A stretch of 6,509 nt of DNA, taken from Acidimicrobiales bacterium. GTDB taxonomy: Bacteria; Actinomycetota; Acidimicrobiia; Acidimicrobiales; Palsa-688. Made by a program: the position numbers and the translations under genes. Below are positions 6,464 through 6,509 of this stretch, piece after piece; within the stretch, counting starts at the first letter, position 1, and each line of letters opens with the position of its first letter. The notes under the pieces were generated by a model that made no database searches, was not told the DNA's origin, and worked only from the letters and a program-made list of their open reading frames with translations. The stretch covers positions 1-6,509 of the forward strand of contig JAFAWZ010000321.1 in the NCBI GenBank assembly GCA_019241495.1, read 5' to 3'.

Positions 6464-6509
6464 ATGGCCTTTCGTATCTTGGCGATGAAGTTCATCGTCC
6501 AGTGCAGGT
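6464..6509 (+). CDS. Possible start of a divergent gene, cut by the window edge
   Basis: From ATG at 6464 a plus-strand frame is open to the window edge and encodes MAFRILAMKFIVQCR. A second in-frame ATG is at 6485. Third codon positions are mostly G or C. A -10-like TATCTT lies at 6475-6480, and a loose TTGTCC lies 19 nt before it, which would suit the second ATG only poorly. No SD is well placed: GAGAGG at 6441-6446 is 17 nt before the first ATG. Fifteen codons are too few to assign a function, and this may be a chance open frame. Confidence 0.2.
   Translation, partial: MAFRILAMKFIVQCR
6483..6497. promoter_or_regulatory. 15-bp perfect palindrome, possible operator
   Basis: CGATGAA and TTCATCG are exact inverted repeats around a single central G. 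The symmetric 7-1-7 layout is like a dimeric repressor site, and it lies upstream of the yajC operon. One such match is not very improbable in 6.5 kb, and if a divergent gene begins at 6464 or 6485 this would be coding sequence. Any regulatory role is speculative. Confidence 0.25.

Larger units (their letters stand above)
6319..6509 (-). promoter_or_regulatory. yajC upstream region and leader
   Basis: These 191 nt hold no complete gene that I can support and probably contain the promoter of yajC-secDF. No canonical -35/-10 pair is obvious. Weak TAnnnT hexamers on the minus strand are TAATGT (6394-6399) and TAGGGT (6458-6463), both without a good -35. The leader contains a 9-bp direct repeat, a hairpin with a 2-nt bulge, and the GAGGA likely used by yajC. 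One minus-strand frame is open from the window edge to a TAA at 6397-6399, but the peptide is unrecognisable and rich in codons unusual for this GC-rich DNA, so I do not call a gene. Confidence 0.4.

Noticed and set aside
1..6509. Mobile elements, CRISPR arrays, defence or toxin-antitoxin genes
   Set aside because: No transposase, integrase, regularly spaced repeat or extra small gene was found. Intact housekeeping genes occupy nearly all the sequence.

Overview
This window carries five complete genes, all on the minus strand, in the order yajC - secD - secF - apt - rel (read from high to low coordinates). The DNA is clearly GC-rich, three of the five genes start with GTG, and codon third positions are mostly G or C. 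This gene order is the classic actinobacterial arrangement, where ruvCAB or other genes often lie upstream of yajC. I infer a high-GC actinomycetote chromosome. A deep-branching lineage such as Acidimicrobiia is possible, but the sequence alone cannot settle that.

Layout: positions 6319-6509 are the leader and probable promoter region of yajC. It has no convincing complete gene, but there is a 15-bp palindrome at the edge and a possible gene start on the plus strand that runs out of the window. yajC (5860-6318), secD (4168-5850) and secF (2908-4167) form a tight cluster. The yajC-secD gap is 9 nt, and the secF GTG follows the secD TAG with no gap. A 60-nt gap separates secF from apt (2317-2847), and a 34-nt gap separates apt from the bifunctional (p)ppGpp synthetase/hydrolase gene rel (39-2282). 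The last 38 nt (1-38) contain only the rel 3' flank and perhaps the ribosome binding site of a next gene.

Function: YajC, SecD and SecF make up the membrane subcomplex that attaches to SecYEG and uses the proton gradient to help pull exported proteins across the membrane. The proton-relay residues are visible: Asp447 in SecD, and Asp217 and Arg254 in SecF. Apt salvages adenine with PRPP, and Rel makes and destroys the starvation alarmone, so the distal half of the cluster links purine nucleotide metabolism to the stringent response.

This is an ordinary, conserved housekeeping locus, and I do not see an undescribed system in it. The points worth a second look are the Ser/Thr/Ala/Pro-rich insert in the SecD extracytoplasmic domain and the cysteines that flank it, the start signal of apt (a badly spaced SD or a leaderless start), and the yajC upstream region.
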